Below are positions 47,901 through 59,486 of a DNA stretch of 64,000 nucleotides, in pieces. Under the pieces are notes generated by a model. The model made no database searches. It was not told the origin of the DNA and saw only the letters and a program-made list of their open reading frames with translations. Position numbers and translations under genes: made by a program. Source of the stretch: Euonymus europaeus (lineage: Eukaryota; Streptophyta; Magnoliopsida; Celastrales; Celastraceae); the NCBI GenBank assembly GCA_963580455.1, contig OY756961.1:8227001-8291000 (forward strand). Reading direction: 5' to 3'. The first letter of the stretch is position 1. The number at the start of each line of letters is the position of its first letter.

Positions 47901-50900
47901 TTCCACGAACCCTTGGAATTAGGACAGTTGATGAGTGACGCCTATATTCGACTCTAACAAAAAATTTCTATTAAGAAGCACTTTATGGAAGCTCACGGCC
48001 CCATTCCATGCAGAATAGTGACGTATTCATTAAAACCTAGTCAACTAAAGGGCAAGGAATTTTTCCTAATGCTCAATGGATTGAATGATCTTAGAATGCA
48101 AGTCATTATATTGAGCGAGTTTTGAGGAGAGGACAACGTAGCGGAGAGCATGCTTATGCCAAAAATAACATCACAATTCACAATAACGGAATAGAATTTT
48201 TGTGTCTTGAAGCTGAAGAAACTAATACAGGTGAATAGCCACATTAGTCTTTCAAATAGATGTTGATATTATTCTTGAGGTGCTCTGACCGGCATGATTT
48301 TATAGGAATTTTTTATTTAGGTGGACTAGTTCAAATATCTTTATGTGTTCTTCTCCAATTTCTTTGATGCTATTAGTCAGTAGGATTGTAAAGTAAAATC
48401 ATAAAAGCTTGAAGTACTTGTGTTCTTGCATCTATAAAACTTGTCACTGGAGGCCAGATTTGAGCCACAAGCATGCGCTCAATTAAGTTTCTCCCTCTTC
48501 TTTCATTTCCGTGTTGGTTTCACTATATATATATATATATATAGATGTATATGTATATGTATGTCTTTTGGATTGTTCAAATGCAGTGGGGCGGATTTGA
48601 ACCCCACCCTGAGAACAGAATGGTGAGGAGCCAACCACTGAACTGGTGATGCTCCAGTTTCTGAGATCTAAGAAACAGATGAGCAAGACTTGTCTGCTGA
48701 CTGCTCTCTTCATAACCTAATCCCCTGCCCTATCTCCAGTGCTTGATTTCTATACCATGCACGCATGAGCCTTGCAGCTAATCTGTGTAACCCAATGATG
48801 TTGCGCAATAGTCTGTATGAATGTTGAGAAAAATGATTGCTTCTGAGCAATGATCTGCTTTTAAAATTTTTTGGGTGTTCTAACGTTTGTCTATCGTAAC
48901 CTGTTTTTGGAAACAAGTGAAATGGTTCTTGGAGACTATTTAGGTGGCAGATTTTGTATACTTCTTTAAAGCTGTAGGCAAACAACTGTGGTGGTGTGTT
49001 GGTTAGAATTGATGATAGTTAAAGAGTATTGTGACTAGACGATCAAATTAGTGGTTAGATGAAATTAAACACATCATAGGTCAGTTTTGGTTGTAATCTT
49101 CTACTGAAAGGATTGGGAGTAGTGCTGATCCCACGCTCCAAGTAAGCCCTGTGAAGCATGATAGGACTTCCTGCTTGGTTGGTCTCGGTCTTGCTCTGTG
49201 TTCATCACAAAGCTCGGGGGTTTTATTACTGTTTAACTTGAAGACGAAAGATGCTAGATGATTTTGATGTCTTTGAATAAGTTGGAGTCATGGAAATCCT
49301 TACGTTTTGGCTCATTTAACTGCATGAAGAAAAGAGTATCACCAATTATGGGAGGACACAATTTATTAATTGTTATAGCCACATGATGGTCCGCACCCAC
49401 TTTGAGACACAGATTGAGATCAAACAAAGTGACAATGACTTTGATAATGTAAAAAGGTGTATATTATTCTTCTCTCTTTTTTTAATTAATTGTTTTTCGA
49501 ATTTATCATGCAAATCATGGAACATGTACCAAACTGTACGATACACCTGCACAGAATGGCATGGCTAGTTGTAAGGATGGCATCTACTCAAGGTTGCAAG
49601 ATTTCTTGTATTCTTTATGAACATTCCTAAACTTTATTGTGGATTCGAAGGTGGTGGATTAGCAATTGCTTATGTAAATACTATTTCCAGGGGCCTAGAT
49701 TAGAGCAACAAACACTAGTACATCTTTTAGCCTCCCTTCCTCCTTCTGCCTCTTTCTTTTCCACTTCCTTGATGATTTAGGGGATAAAAAATCACCTGAG
49801 ACTTCATAGGCATGTCTCTGCACGTGTGCGTTTTGTGCTTCTGTACAGTGTACAAAGTCAGGGATATCATTTTATTTCCTGTACGACTCAATGTTATTGA
49901 ATCCTGTCAATTTGGGACCATGGCTGGTCTTTTTAATCTTATTCTCTCTATTTATGTTCTGTTGTTTCTCTGCACTGGCATAGCCAGATGGCTGAAAACA
50001 TAAGCACGTATATTTTGTGTACATGTTGGATGTTGGGGGTCTCCATGTATGACACCATTAGCCTCAATAAAAAAACTATGCTTATCGTCAGGGATTGTGT
50101 GACATCTATGTGATCAATTGCTAATATTATAAATTTTATTTTCTGAATATAATCTCGTAGTGCCTTTCATAGCATTAATTGGACCGTAATGGGTGCTTAA
50201 TTAGTCAACCCTTAGAATGGAAGATATCTCAACCACGTTCCCTAAATATCATCTTTCATATATCATTTTTAACATTTCTCAAGTTGCTTTCTGCAAGTGG
50301 GTGCAGGGTTTGGATGCGTTAGGGGTAGCAACTCTGGATTCTGTAACTTCTGCAGTCTTTACAAGTATACCTTTCGTTGCTTCATTTTCATCGCCTTCGA
50401 TGACTGAGGAAGACAGAATCAATTTGAGAACCTTCCATCACCTTGTGCTGTTGTTATCAGGGATCCATACTGGAAGAGCTTCCGTGGTAGCAGCCTAACT
50501 ATTTGTTGTCTTCAATATTCTGCCAATAATGAACTTAGAAATTATAGAGAAGGTTAGACTTTGAAGCTAGGGTTAAATTACAACTACTTCTAGTTGTCAG
50601 GGCGACAGGGACTTGCATAGGAGTCTCGGTGCTTAAGTAATTTTTCATGTGAAATACACAATCCTGTTTCTGTTACTTAGAATAGCATGAAGTGAACGAG
50701 TTGTATTACTGTTATTCTAAAATGTGAACAGATTTTATTCTTTTTTGGTGTAGCTCACATTTTTCTATTTTTGTTGCAATTCACATATCAGGAAGTCAAA
50801 GGAGCTGGCTCCTATAGGAATCTCGACAAATACACAGATGAAGCCTCATTCGCCTTTAATCTTCAATCAGTTCAGGAGATTATACCCTTCATTTCTGTCA

Positions 50901-51612
50901 TTCCCGAGGTATATTTTGCTTATAACATAAATTATACTGATATTTTAGGTGATCACATCAAGCATCAAAATGTATAATTTGGGCTCAAATTCACCGTTAT
51001 TTCACTGTATCATTTCAAGGAATTAGTATTGCTAAAGGATACATACATAGACAAATTTCCATGCGAAGTTGCAGAAGTATCCTGTTTGAGACTGTTTGTA
51101 GTTTAGATTACAGAGACATGAGAATCTCCTGTTTATTTTAGTATTTCAGATTTAAGGTGCTATATCAGATAAAATTCTCATTCTTGAAATCCAGAATATA
51201 TATGATAGGAAGCAGAGTAGCTAAAAACTTGTTAGGTCTGCAGAAAAGTGCATCTGATGGTGTTGAGAGTTGTTGTTCCTGTAGTTTGTCACTTTGTCAT
51301 GGTCTATGACTTATCAAAAGAATGAGTTTAGTATTTTAGGGTTAGCTTTGTTATTGAACCCCTATGTCACATAGTCTTCAAGTCGTACAAACATTTCCTA
51401 GAATGCACTCTACATAAAACATTCGTTATTTTCGTGTCTCCTGAATGCTTCTCTACTCATTGCTTGGATTCCCTTTATTTTGCTGACTTGTGTAAAACAT
51501 ACGGCAGCTTCCTCCACAATCGCAAGAGCAACTGCTTCGTTTGCCAACTGATCTGGCTGGAAGGATAGTTTCCCGTTTCACTGCCAGGACAATCCGAAGA
51601 ATGTTCCTTTGA
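29931..51612 (+). CDS. ABC1K5: Plastid ABC1/UbiB-like atypical kinase, 21 exons (ABC1K5 type)
   Basis: Exons: 29931-30284, 30852-30896, 31357-31395, 32682-32852, 33041-33193, 33307-33342, 34746-34789, 35319-35409, 41398-41439, 41545-41653, 43031-43145, 43231-43280, 43395-43473, 46567-46617, 46768-46909, 47050-47094, 47577-47681, 47766-47807, 50307-50486, 50792-50908, 51508-51612. All introns are GT-AG, phases agree, and the product is 704 residues. Residues 1-45 are Ser-rich without early acidic residues, a likely plastid transit peptide. Kinase marks: KIAQ (137-140, in place of KxGQ), Ala-rich loop AAASLGQ (197-203), Lys219 in [12 protein letters not shown] (342-349) and DFG (362-364). ABC1 kinases sit mostly in plastoglobules or thylakoids and influence prenylquinone metabolism; the substrate is unknown. 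Residue 146 is Ala where relatives have Pro. The exon 19 donor (50487) is the least certain border. The subtype call is from memory of the family. Confidence 0.93.
31396..32681 (+). other. Intron 3 of the ABC1 kinase gene
   Basis: This 1,286 bp intron has GTGAGT and TTGTAG borders. A segment from about 31701 (TGTTAGGCCTGTTAACA) to 31.99 kb resembles a decayed solo copia LTR, but a target duplication was not found. Confidence 0.6.
33343..34745 (+). other. Intron 6 of the ABC1 kinase gene
   Basis: A 1,403 bp intron with no recognised element apart from an (AT)n run near 33875-33892. Confidence 0.7.
36115..37479 (-). pseudogene. copia RT and RNase H relic in intron 8
   Basis: Reading minus from 37479: [20 protein letters not shown] and the [16 protein letters not shown] entry motif. 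After a frame change comes [19 protein letters not shown], then [15 protein letters not shown] with CVDDI, then [13 protein letters not shown]. RNase H follows at 36303-36115. Stops and shifts separate the pieces, so no full-length product is possible. Confidence 0.9.
37569..38119 (-). pseudogene. copia integrase relic in intron 8
   Basis: On minus the finger remnant [15 protein letters not shown]...[11 protein letters not shown] is followed by [21 protein letters not shown] (core Asp changed to Asn) and, in another frame, [19 protein letters not shown] and [10 protein letters not shown]. This is the usual copia integrase order with lost catalytic positions and frame changes. Confidence 0.85.
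39254..39590. mobile_element. Inverted-repeat element with ~80 bp arms nested in the intron 8 copia
   Basis: The left arm begins GTTGGAGTCCCACATCGCTT. The reverse complement of the right arm begins GATAGAGTCTCACATTGCTT. Both continue with TATGAGTGTAAAGTGCTAGT, GGTGGGCCTAA and AGAACACCA. The ~170 bp middle is unique. The GTCCCACATCG opening is typical of small plant LTR/TRIM-type repeats, here in head-to-head arrangement. Confidence 0.75.
40690..41165 (-). pseudogene. L1-type (LINE) reverse transcriptase fragment with internal deletion
   Basis: On minus: [20 protein letters not shown] matches the RT catalytic block, in which the usual ADD reads AFD. It continues to [15 protein letters not shown], and then jumps to [20 protein letters not shown], which belongs to the downstream zinc-finger/RNase H-like region near DFPW. 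The long middle of the LINE ORF2 is missing. It is a dead 5'- and internally deleted copy in intron 8. Confidence 0.85.
41654..43030 (+). other. Intron 10 of the ABC1 kinase gene
   Basis: A 1,377 bp intron splitting the aspartate codon of the DFG motif (phase 1). No mobile element recognised. Confidence 0.8.
43611..44120 (+). mobile_element. Possible Helitron (5' end only)
   Basis: After an A, the sequence TCTATACTACTACTTAAAAG matches the common 5' start of plant Helitrons, and AT-rich sequence follows. I found no CTRR end with a subterminal hairpin, so the right border given is only nominal. Confidence 0.35.
44909..44988. repeat. Short hairpin with ~25 nt arms in intron 13
   Basis: Left arm GGGACCAAGTGTTTTAAGCG and the reverse complement of the right arm GGGACCAAGTCTCTTAAGTG differ at a few positions. 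Both continue into TATGAT. The loop is about 30 nt. Size and pairing resemble a small-RNA precursor or a MITE end pair. Confidence 0.6.
45590..45735 (-). mobile_element. Au-like SINE, 5'-truncated
   Basis: On minus, a B-box-like CACAAGTTCAATTC is followed by GAAAACAATCTCTCC, a TAGACC-type centre and CAACCCCACCCACGGTGGAA then GCCTTATGTGCGGATGTTGT. This is the layout of the plant Au SINE family (B box, CCCC...GGGAGCTT-TGTGCACCGGG). The A-box part is missing. A perfect inverted repeat AATTGAACTTGTGA/TCACAAGTTCAATT marks its 5' side. Confidence 0.6.
47808..50306 (+). other. Intron 18 of the ABC1 kinase gene
   Basis: A 2,499 bp intron containing a (TA)n run at 48524-48542 and a tRNA-like module on minus at 48584-48655. 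Nothing else was recognised. Confidence 0.8.
48584..48655 (-). repeat. tRNA-derived SINE head
   Basis: On minus, the A-box-like AGTTCAGTGGTTGG and the perfect B box GGTTCAAATCC are about 40 nt apart, inside GGTGGGGTTCAAATCCGCCC, which can form a T-arm stem. Past it lies a TA-rich tail. The anticodon region does not form a convincing tRNA stem, so a retroposed tRNA-derived element is preferred to a tRNA gene. Confidence 0.5.
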
Positions 51613-54600
51613 TGCGTCAATTAATATTGGAGCTGGCTTTTGAGGCAATGATTCTTCTCTGATGGCAAGAGTACAGAAATAATAGTCCACGCAAAAGATT
51701 CTTGATGATGGTGAAGCAACAAGTTGGTTCAATATGTGCAAAGAAGTATCTAAGAATGGTTAAACTTTTTGTTACATCATCACATAGTGTATTCTCTGTC
51801 TTTGTAAATTTAAATCTGGCTGCATAGTCAGATACATAGAAGTGCAAACGTTAAGACTAAAAAATATGGCTGTAAAAGTTGAGGTACTCCACAATTTTTG
51901 GCAGGGAATTTTACTGGTATCTATTATTAAAGATTGTTTTTTTTTTTTGGGTAATCTTTGATGCTCATAATGTGCCCTCACTATTTTTATTTTCTCGATT
52001 TTATTTTTATTTTAAATTTGCATGCTTATGGGGTTGAACCACTAGACTAAGTGGGGATACCTGCTTTGACGCCTTGCTGTGATGATCTTAGGTCACTGTT
52101 GTGTTGTCCTAAATCCATGTGTATTTCTGATGGGTGCTATAAATTCGAAGCCACCGATCAATTACTGTGTTTGATTACAATTTAGGCGTGCAAGTAGTTC
52201 TTAGGCTTCTCAGATCTCAACAATGGTGGTGAACTTCACAACAATTAGCTACTTTTTTTTGGTGGAAAGCATACTATGAGCCTATGACTTTTAGCGCCCG
52301 AACCAACGTTAGAATACTGCTATGTGAATATAATATTACATCACACACTAGCCCTATCCAGACATTGTGTTCTGGGTTGAGTGATTGTCACTGTTCGCAA
52401 TGCATCCGTTAAAATTGTATAATCGTAACCTCGACACTTCTGGTCCCAAGTTGAGGGGGTATTCCCAGTGCTTATTATTTCTACACTTGTATGATTCATT
52501 AATTTGGTTTTCTAAAATTTCTAGGGTTTGATTTAATTTTTTGTGGATAATAAAAATGAGTCATGTCACAAGTGGCTAATGTCGGGATTACAAATCTATC
52601 CCAATGGAGAGTTTGATCGTACCCCAACCACTATACAAGGAGGACTAAGGTCAACTTAATGTACGGACTTGAATACTAAACATTAGACTACTCAATTTCT
52701 CTAAGAAAAATATTGACTTGAGCGTCAGAGTGCAAATGGATCAAGAAGGACCGTTCTCCCTTTTTTGTTTTGGCAGATTTGGGAGGTTCGCCGTTGATGT
52801 GTGGGTCATGCTTCGATGTAGGGGTTGCTACATTTTTTGCCTCAAATGCTTGTCTTTAATGTTTCATTATATCTTATTTCGTAGGTTCATTGTTTGTTGA
52901 ATTTATAATGCCATTTATATTAGGAATTTACGTACTTTTGAATTTATTTTGTTGTTGTTTGTTCGTTGTTGTAGGGGTTCAATCCTTTGACTCTTAGTAC
53001 CCCTTATTCTTGCTTATTCGATTCTTTTTTTCCCTTATCGCTTCATGGTTTTTTGTTGAGATTCATTATTTCGTTTGGCATTATCGTTTGCTTTAACTCA
53101 TTGAAATCTTAGTCATCCCATCATATAACTTAGTCATAAATGGCTTTTCGGAAATTTGACTTGTTTGAAAAAAAAAACAAATATAAAATTTATTTAAAAT
53201 GTTTCCATATCCAAAATTATTTTCGGCCAAAATAATTTTCATCTTGTTTTTACATGAAAATTTTCAAAAGCATTTAAATCAAAACAAAGATTTGCTTACT
53301 ATTTTCCTAGAAATTGTTTTATAAAAAAAAATTGTACATTGTATTTTAAATAATATTATATTTTTATTAGTATTTTTTGGTATGGTATTATACGTAATGA
53401 TTTTTTACGCTACTCATGCACCATTTGTTTACAATTTTTGGATTGTGGATATTATCGATTCGAGTAGTTTGCTCAATGATTTTTGTTGTTGGACAATTGT
53501 TGTTGATTGACCCTTCACTGTAACTAGTTGTTGGTTAGCTTTGTTGCGGTGGTCATGCTCGCGACATATACCATGAGGCGTGATCACATTCTGAGATATA
53601 TTTTTCATTGTTGTGTAGGCACTACGATACAAACTATTCCTGATTCCTTGTTCCACCCACGGAATGATATGAGGTGTTGGTTGATCCTTTGTCATCCTTG
53701 TTCATAGTTGCTTGCAACTGCATTATACTATACATATTAGTGATGCATGTATTATTGTTGGTATGATTATTTATCATCCTACCCTACCATTACTTGGTTT
53801 TCGTTATTGGTGTCTGAATTTGTAGAGTTTTATCATACTCTTTATGCACTTGTTTGACCTCATTATCGTATTCGCTTGTTTCCTCCGCTCGAGTACTATC
53901 ACATAGGTATCCAAACTTTTGGTGGGTATTTCACCTTTACTGGACTTTATAGCTCACCGACTTTTCTTTTTTGATTCTTTTTCAGGTGAGCACGTAGATG
54001 ATAGTCAGCATCCTACAGTGTGAGCAAGAGATCCATTAATATAAGACTGTGGTTTGGGTTTCTATTTAGAAAAAGTCAATGCAAAAGGCAAAAAAACGTG
54101 TCATCAAACTTCACTTGAAGGTGAAGTCGGAGACATTTTCATTTCTTTGTTTTGAAAGAACAAAACGTTCACAAAGCTAAGAGGCAAGTTTTCTCTACCG
54201 ACCTATACCACTTGCTCTTCAATTTTCGAGTCAATCCCTCCAACAATTCCTTGCCATCTTCAAGCTAAGTTAATTTCTTAGGAAATTCTCACTTACTTTT
54301 CATGGATTCTTTTCTCTCTCTAACCCATCTTCTCTCTTGTTCTTGTTGGAGATTCTAGCCACCAAAATCCTCACCAAACTTGATTTGGAGGTCAATATCT
54401 AATTTCCTTCATTATTTGGTAAGGGTTCCAACGATCTTCAGGTGATTCAACAATTTAGAGAATTCTAGGGTTTTATGGGATTTGGGGATTTTGATTCAAT
54501 GAGTATATTTCTTGTTCTATTTCTAAAATTAAACTTTAATTATGTTGAATTGTTAGGTTTAAGTATGAGTTTTGAAAATCAAGTGGGGATTTGATCTCTT

Positions 54601-55269
54601 GGTTTTGAAAAAAGAAGAAGAACTTTCTTAGCATAAAATCGTTCAATTAAATGTTGGGTTAACTTGGAAAACAATATATAGTGGGATTGTGAAATTTAGT
54701 CTTGATTAATATGGTAGAATGTTCATTTTTAGAGAAATTATATAGATTTTAAAATATGGGATTTTAATATTTGGGATGTTAGTGGGTTTGTGTCTATGAA
54801 ATTAAATTGAATTGATTTTTATTAAATAGGTTGGTGAATTTACTTAGAGGATACTTGCATTGGTGGTAGGAGTTGTCAACAAGGAGGTAGGAATATTCAT
54901 TTTCTTCCTTTGTTAAACCTTCATTTTTCACAAAATCCTTGACCCTTGTAATTCTTGAATCTTCCGTACGTTTTCAATTTATCGATTCTTTTGGACTACT
55001 CTTTGATTGTTCCAAAGAGAGTCAAACCCCTAATATGATTCTTTGTACGACCATTCCTTTGATTGAGTTATTATGTATGTATATATGCACTCTTCCTTGA
55101 ACGTGTTATGTTCGATTGATAAGTATTTTAGATCTTCATGTGATGTGAATTATGTGACATTGCCGAGCGATTCTAACGCCACTAGCCTCCCCTCATGCCG
55201 CTACCAAAAAGCGATTACTCAATTTAAAAAAAATATTTTCGACGGTTCTACAGAGAAAAAGTGTTTTCT

Positions 55270-55302
<33 letters not shown>

Positions 55303-55800
55303 ACACTGTACAATTTATGATGATATTATTGACCTATTATCTTGGCGTTGCTCTTAGTGCTTCAAATGGTAAAAATTTGTTGGGTTTAGTGAATCCGAAC
55401 TTTCGAGTTCATCACTTTGGACATCAGGTTTTCTATAGAGAAAAATCAATTCAACAAGGAAAAAGAGTTTTGATCAATTTTGGAAGTTAGAACCCTAGTG
55501 TTTAAGGTACTCGAGTCCGTTAGAGTTTAGTAGTTAGGACCCTAGGGTTTAGCACTTGGGACACATCTGTTTGGTAGAGATTATGTCTGACATAGTATAA
55601 GCTGGTGTAGGGAGTAATATCGGAGTGTGTTTGAGCGAATATATTCCTCGAGCCTATTAGGGTTTAGAGAATCTGAGCCTTGGGGTTCAACACTTGGGAC
55701 ATAGTGTTTTAGTAGTGAATCTGAGTTTTGGGTCTTTAGAACAGAGAGAAAGTGACTCTCCAAAGAAATAAAAGGGTCTTTCTTACTTGCTGAAAGGTTC
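51613..55800. other. Intergenic 4.2 kb between the kinase gene and the gypsy element
   Basis: No supported gene. The first few hundred bases should hold the kinase 3' UTR. CA and GA microsatellites lie at 55271-55302. The part after about 54 kb may be the 5' LTR/leader of the gypsy element: TTGGCGTTGC at 55341 vaguely resembles a gypsy primer site, but no LTR pair could be matched inside the window. Confidence 0.4.
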
Positions 55801-57120
55801 TTGTCATTTCCTGCTGGTCACAAAATGTCATCCAAAGAGGAGCTGAAGAACAAAGAATATTGTAAGTATCATGACATTTGGATAGATCGCATTGTGAACT
55901 GTTGGGGCTTCTGTAACATGAATCAGGAAAACATCAAGAAAGGAACCATCAGATTTCCTGGAAAGGAAACCATGCTAATAGAGGAAGACCCATTCCCTCT
56001 AGTAGCTACAATCAACACAATCAAAGCTAATATGAGAAGTTTACTAAATAGAAGGCGCTATGAACGAGAGACCCACCAACTAAGGGTGAAGAAGTTTGAA
56101 GCGAGGCAAAAAACGCCTGATGATACCAATGGTCCGCAAAGACAAAATCAACTACCAAGAGGTATAAGTCAGCCTCAAAAGCCAATGTATGTTATACCTT
56201 ACCAAGTCTACTACGATAAAAAAAAAAAGGCATTGACTGCAAGCTCGAAAGTTTCCTCTACCCAATACAAACACAAAAAAATGTAGGCTACAAAGATAGA
56301 AAGAACACAAAAACACAGACGACCAAGTACAGTGAGAAAGACAGAAGGGAAGAACAGGTCATAAAATCATTCTGTCTTGAACCATGCTACTTTGGGCCAA
56401 GAAGAGTCCAGCATACAAAATGGGAGAAAGATCAATGACCACCGAGATATTTAGCCAGAATGACCTATCAAGCTCCTCCACTTGACTCAATTCAGACGGT
56501 CCAGCAAAACAGAATCCAAGGAGAACCAGTCAAACCAAAAAAGTACCCAGGTAGACATGCAACCGAAGATGTTGAATCAATTGACAGCTCATCTTCCGAG
56601 GTTAGTCCTATTGTTAGTTGCTTTATGGTAGGAGATATTCATATTGCATATCATTGTAATTTCATTATTTTGCCACCCATATACCAAGCATCCAAGTGCA
56701 CTTATTCAGCTAAGATAGAAATGGTAGCCGAAGACGAGCCATAGAATGCAGTCACCATCCAGACTATGGATGAGGACCAGCCAAAAATGGTGATATTTGA
56801 GAAGTCATCTTATACCATGACTCAACTTATTAGTCCACTATACATTTAAGTTCAATTGAGTGTTTGTCGTATCAACAAAGTACTAGTGGACAATGGATCA
56901 GCAGTTAACACCATCCAGGTCTCAATGTTGAACATTCTTGGCTTTACAAAAGACGATTTGATCCCAACAGACGTTTACTATGACGGGATTCACGGGAGAA
57001 GTCACCAAGGTAGTGGGAGTGCTGACAGTAGGCAGTAAGACTTTCCTAACTACTTTCTTTGTCATGAATTCTAATGCTAGATACCATGCTTTGCTAGGAA
57101 GGGACTGGATGCATACCAAC
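55801..57120 (+). pseudogene. gypsy gag C-terminal part and protease relic
   Basis: The gag tail reads SSKEELKNKEYCKYHDIWIDR with CWGF, the Tat-type finger-like stretch, followed by EEDPFP. The protease relic at about 56868-57120 has VLVDNGSAVNTIQVSML (active-site DNGSA) and, in another frame, ARYHALLGRDWMH. Stops at 56284 and between the pieces break the frame. Confidence 0.8.
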
Positions 57121-57739
57121 TAGTGTGTACCGTCTTCACTACATCAATTGTTGCTATTTTGGAAGGACAATAATGTGGAGGTGCTAAAGGCAAACCGGTG
57201 GCCATTCAAGGTCAATTCAAATAATGTGAAAGCTGGATACTATGATGATGACTTGGGACCAATAAATTATTTGGTCACACCAATGAAGAAAGCCCAAAGT
57301 ATCTATCTTCATCCAAGTCAGAGTTCAATTTCATCTTGAAGAAGACAAAGGAGATGATTCGGCCTAAGGCATTTGTACCTTACAGGCTGACCTCCATTCC
57401 CATTGTCGAAGAAGTCCTATGATGCCTCTTTCTCCATCAGAGAAGGGGATAGTGTTGGCCGTAGTCAAGAAAGCTTAGATGCAAGCCGCACTAGACAAAC
57501 TATTAGTGGATCAAGAGTGGGAACATAATGGAGCATATGTGATATTTGAAGATGAAATCAAAGGCGAAATGATTCAGACTGAATACCTAAAATAAGCACC
57601 ACCAAACTTGTACGATCTAAAAGCAGAAGTAGAAGGCCCACTAGAGAAGGTTAATTTGGGTACAGAGGAGGACCCATAACCTACTTACATCAACAAGCTT
57701 TTAGAATGCAATACCAAGGTACAGTAAATTAAACTATTA

Positions 57740-59010
57740 AAGGAGTATTATGATTGTTTTGCTTGGAATTATGATGAGATGCCAGGGTTTAGCTGAAAGT
57801 TAGTCAAACATCGTCCTCCGATCAAACCTAACTGCCAAAGGATCAAACGAGCTTCAAGAAGAATGTCAACAAAAGTCGAGTTGAAAGTCAAAGGAGATAT
57901 CCAGAAGCTGTTTAAAGCTTGATTTTAAGGATCTGAATACAGTTACTCCAAAGGATCTTTATGTCATACCAATAGTTGATCGACGATACATCACAAAATG
58001 AGATATTGTCTATGATGGAAGGCTATGCTGGCTACAACCAGATCTTTCTTGCAGAAGAAAATACTTCCAAAATTGCACTCAGATGTCATAGAGCTCGGGG
58101 AACTTTTGAATGGGTTGTAATGTCATTCGGTCTCAAGAATGTAGGGGCAACCTACCAAAGAGCGATGAATGCCATATTTCATGACATGATCGGGCACTTC
58201 CTTGAGGTGTACATAGATGATATTTTTGTCAATTCCAAAAAGGTTGTTGATCATATTAAACATTTGCAGAAGAGCTTTGACAAAATGAGACTACAATTGC
58301 TGAAACTCAATCCTCTCAAGTGGTAAAGGTGGGGAACTTCCTAGGAATTTTTATCCATCAGAGAGGCGTGGAGGTGGATAAGAACAAAGCTAGAGAAATC
58401 ATGGATGTAATCACACTTAGAAATAAGAAAGAGCTGCATTGTTTTTTAGGTCAGATAAATTCTCTGAGGCGATTCATATCTAACCTGGCAGGGAAAACAA
58501 AAGAGTTCTCAGACCTTCTAAAACTAAAAAATGAAGCAAAATTCAGATGGGAACCAAGACATGAGAAATCCTTTTAGAAGATCAAGAGATATCTATGCAA
58601 TCTACTTGTGCTAGCACCTCCAGTCTATGAAAGGCCTCTGAAACTTTACCTCTCAACCTCTCATGATTCCTTAGGTTGCTTATTAGAACACGAAAAATGA
58701 CTAAGGACATGAGTAGGCCATTTATTATTTAAGTCGAGTCTTGACTGAGATCGAGGTGAGATATTCTGCTACAGAAAAATTATGTTTGGCTTTATACTTT
58801 GCTTGCACAAAACTTAAACACTATCGCATCAGAGCAAAGGTACAAGTTATTTCAAAATTTGATTTATTGAAATATATGTTATCCAAACCAATCATGACTA
58901 GCATATTAGGGAAATGGTCGCTGGCCTTAATAAAATTTACTCTTATAAGGAAGCCGCAAAAAGTAGTTAAAGGAAAAAAAACATTAGCATATTTTATTGT
59001 ATACCATTAG
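57740..59010 (+). pseudogene. gypsy reverse transcriptase and first RNase H relic
   Basis: YYDCFAWNYDEMPGFS opens the RT linker. About 90 bp expected between QKLFKA and DFKDLNTVTPKD are missing, removing the first RT block. The rest is readable: MEGYAGYNQIFLAEE, FGLKNVGATYQRAMNAIFHD, YIDDIF and FLGIFIHQRGVEVD. RNase H follows with EVRYSATEKLCLALYFACTK. Several stops, for example near 58324 and 58576, interrupt it. Confidence 0.85.
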
Positions 59011-59039
59011 TCGTTGGAGTTCTAGGTAGGAGAGGAGGA

Positions 59040-59470
59040 ATGGTTGCCTATATATTATGCAGACCAGAATCCTTGGGTGTTGAAATTCAATGATTCAAGC
59101 ACAGACAATGCGGCTAGAGCAGGAATAGTAATTGACTCACTTGTAGGTACCAAATCCACATTTTCATTCATCCAATTTTTGACTGCACCAACAATCAAGT
59201 GAAGTATGAGGCTCTCTTGATTGGCCTGGAAATTTCGAAAGAGCTTGGAGCAAGAGACATCAAGGTTTTTGGAGATGCACAACTGGTGGTGAAACAGCTG
59301 ATCGATGAGTACAAATGCAATAGTATGTCTTTAGCACCATATTATACTGTACTGTCCAATTGTTAGCTGAATTCGAGGAAGCCACACTCAATTATTTACC
59401 GCGAGAAGACAATTGGTAGGCAAACAAGTTAGCTTAGACCTCATCTAGATTACAAATGTCTGGCAGCTGA
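59040..59470 (+). pseudogene. Second (archaeal-type) RNase H relic of the Tat element
   Basis: WVLKFNDSSTDNAARAGIVI is the family opening (usually FDGSS). It is followed after a frame change by YEALLIGLEISKELGARDIK, FGDAQLVVKQL and YKCNSMSLAPYYT. This domain between RNase H and integrase is diagnostic for Tat elements. The catalytic opening Asp is Asn-Asp here and the frame is broken. Confidence 0.8.
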
Positions 59471-59486
59471 TTGGAAGTAGCCAATT

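Noticed and set aside
55341..55360. Degenerate gypsy primer-binding site TTGGCGTTGC
   Set aside because: Only a partial resemblance and no LTR end just before it could be verified.
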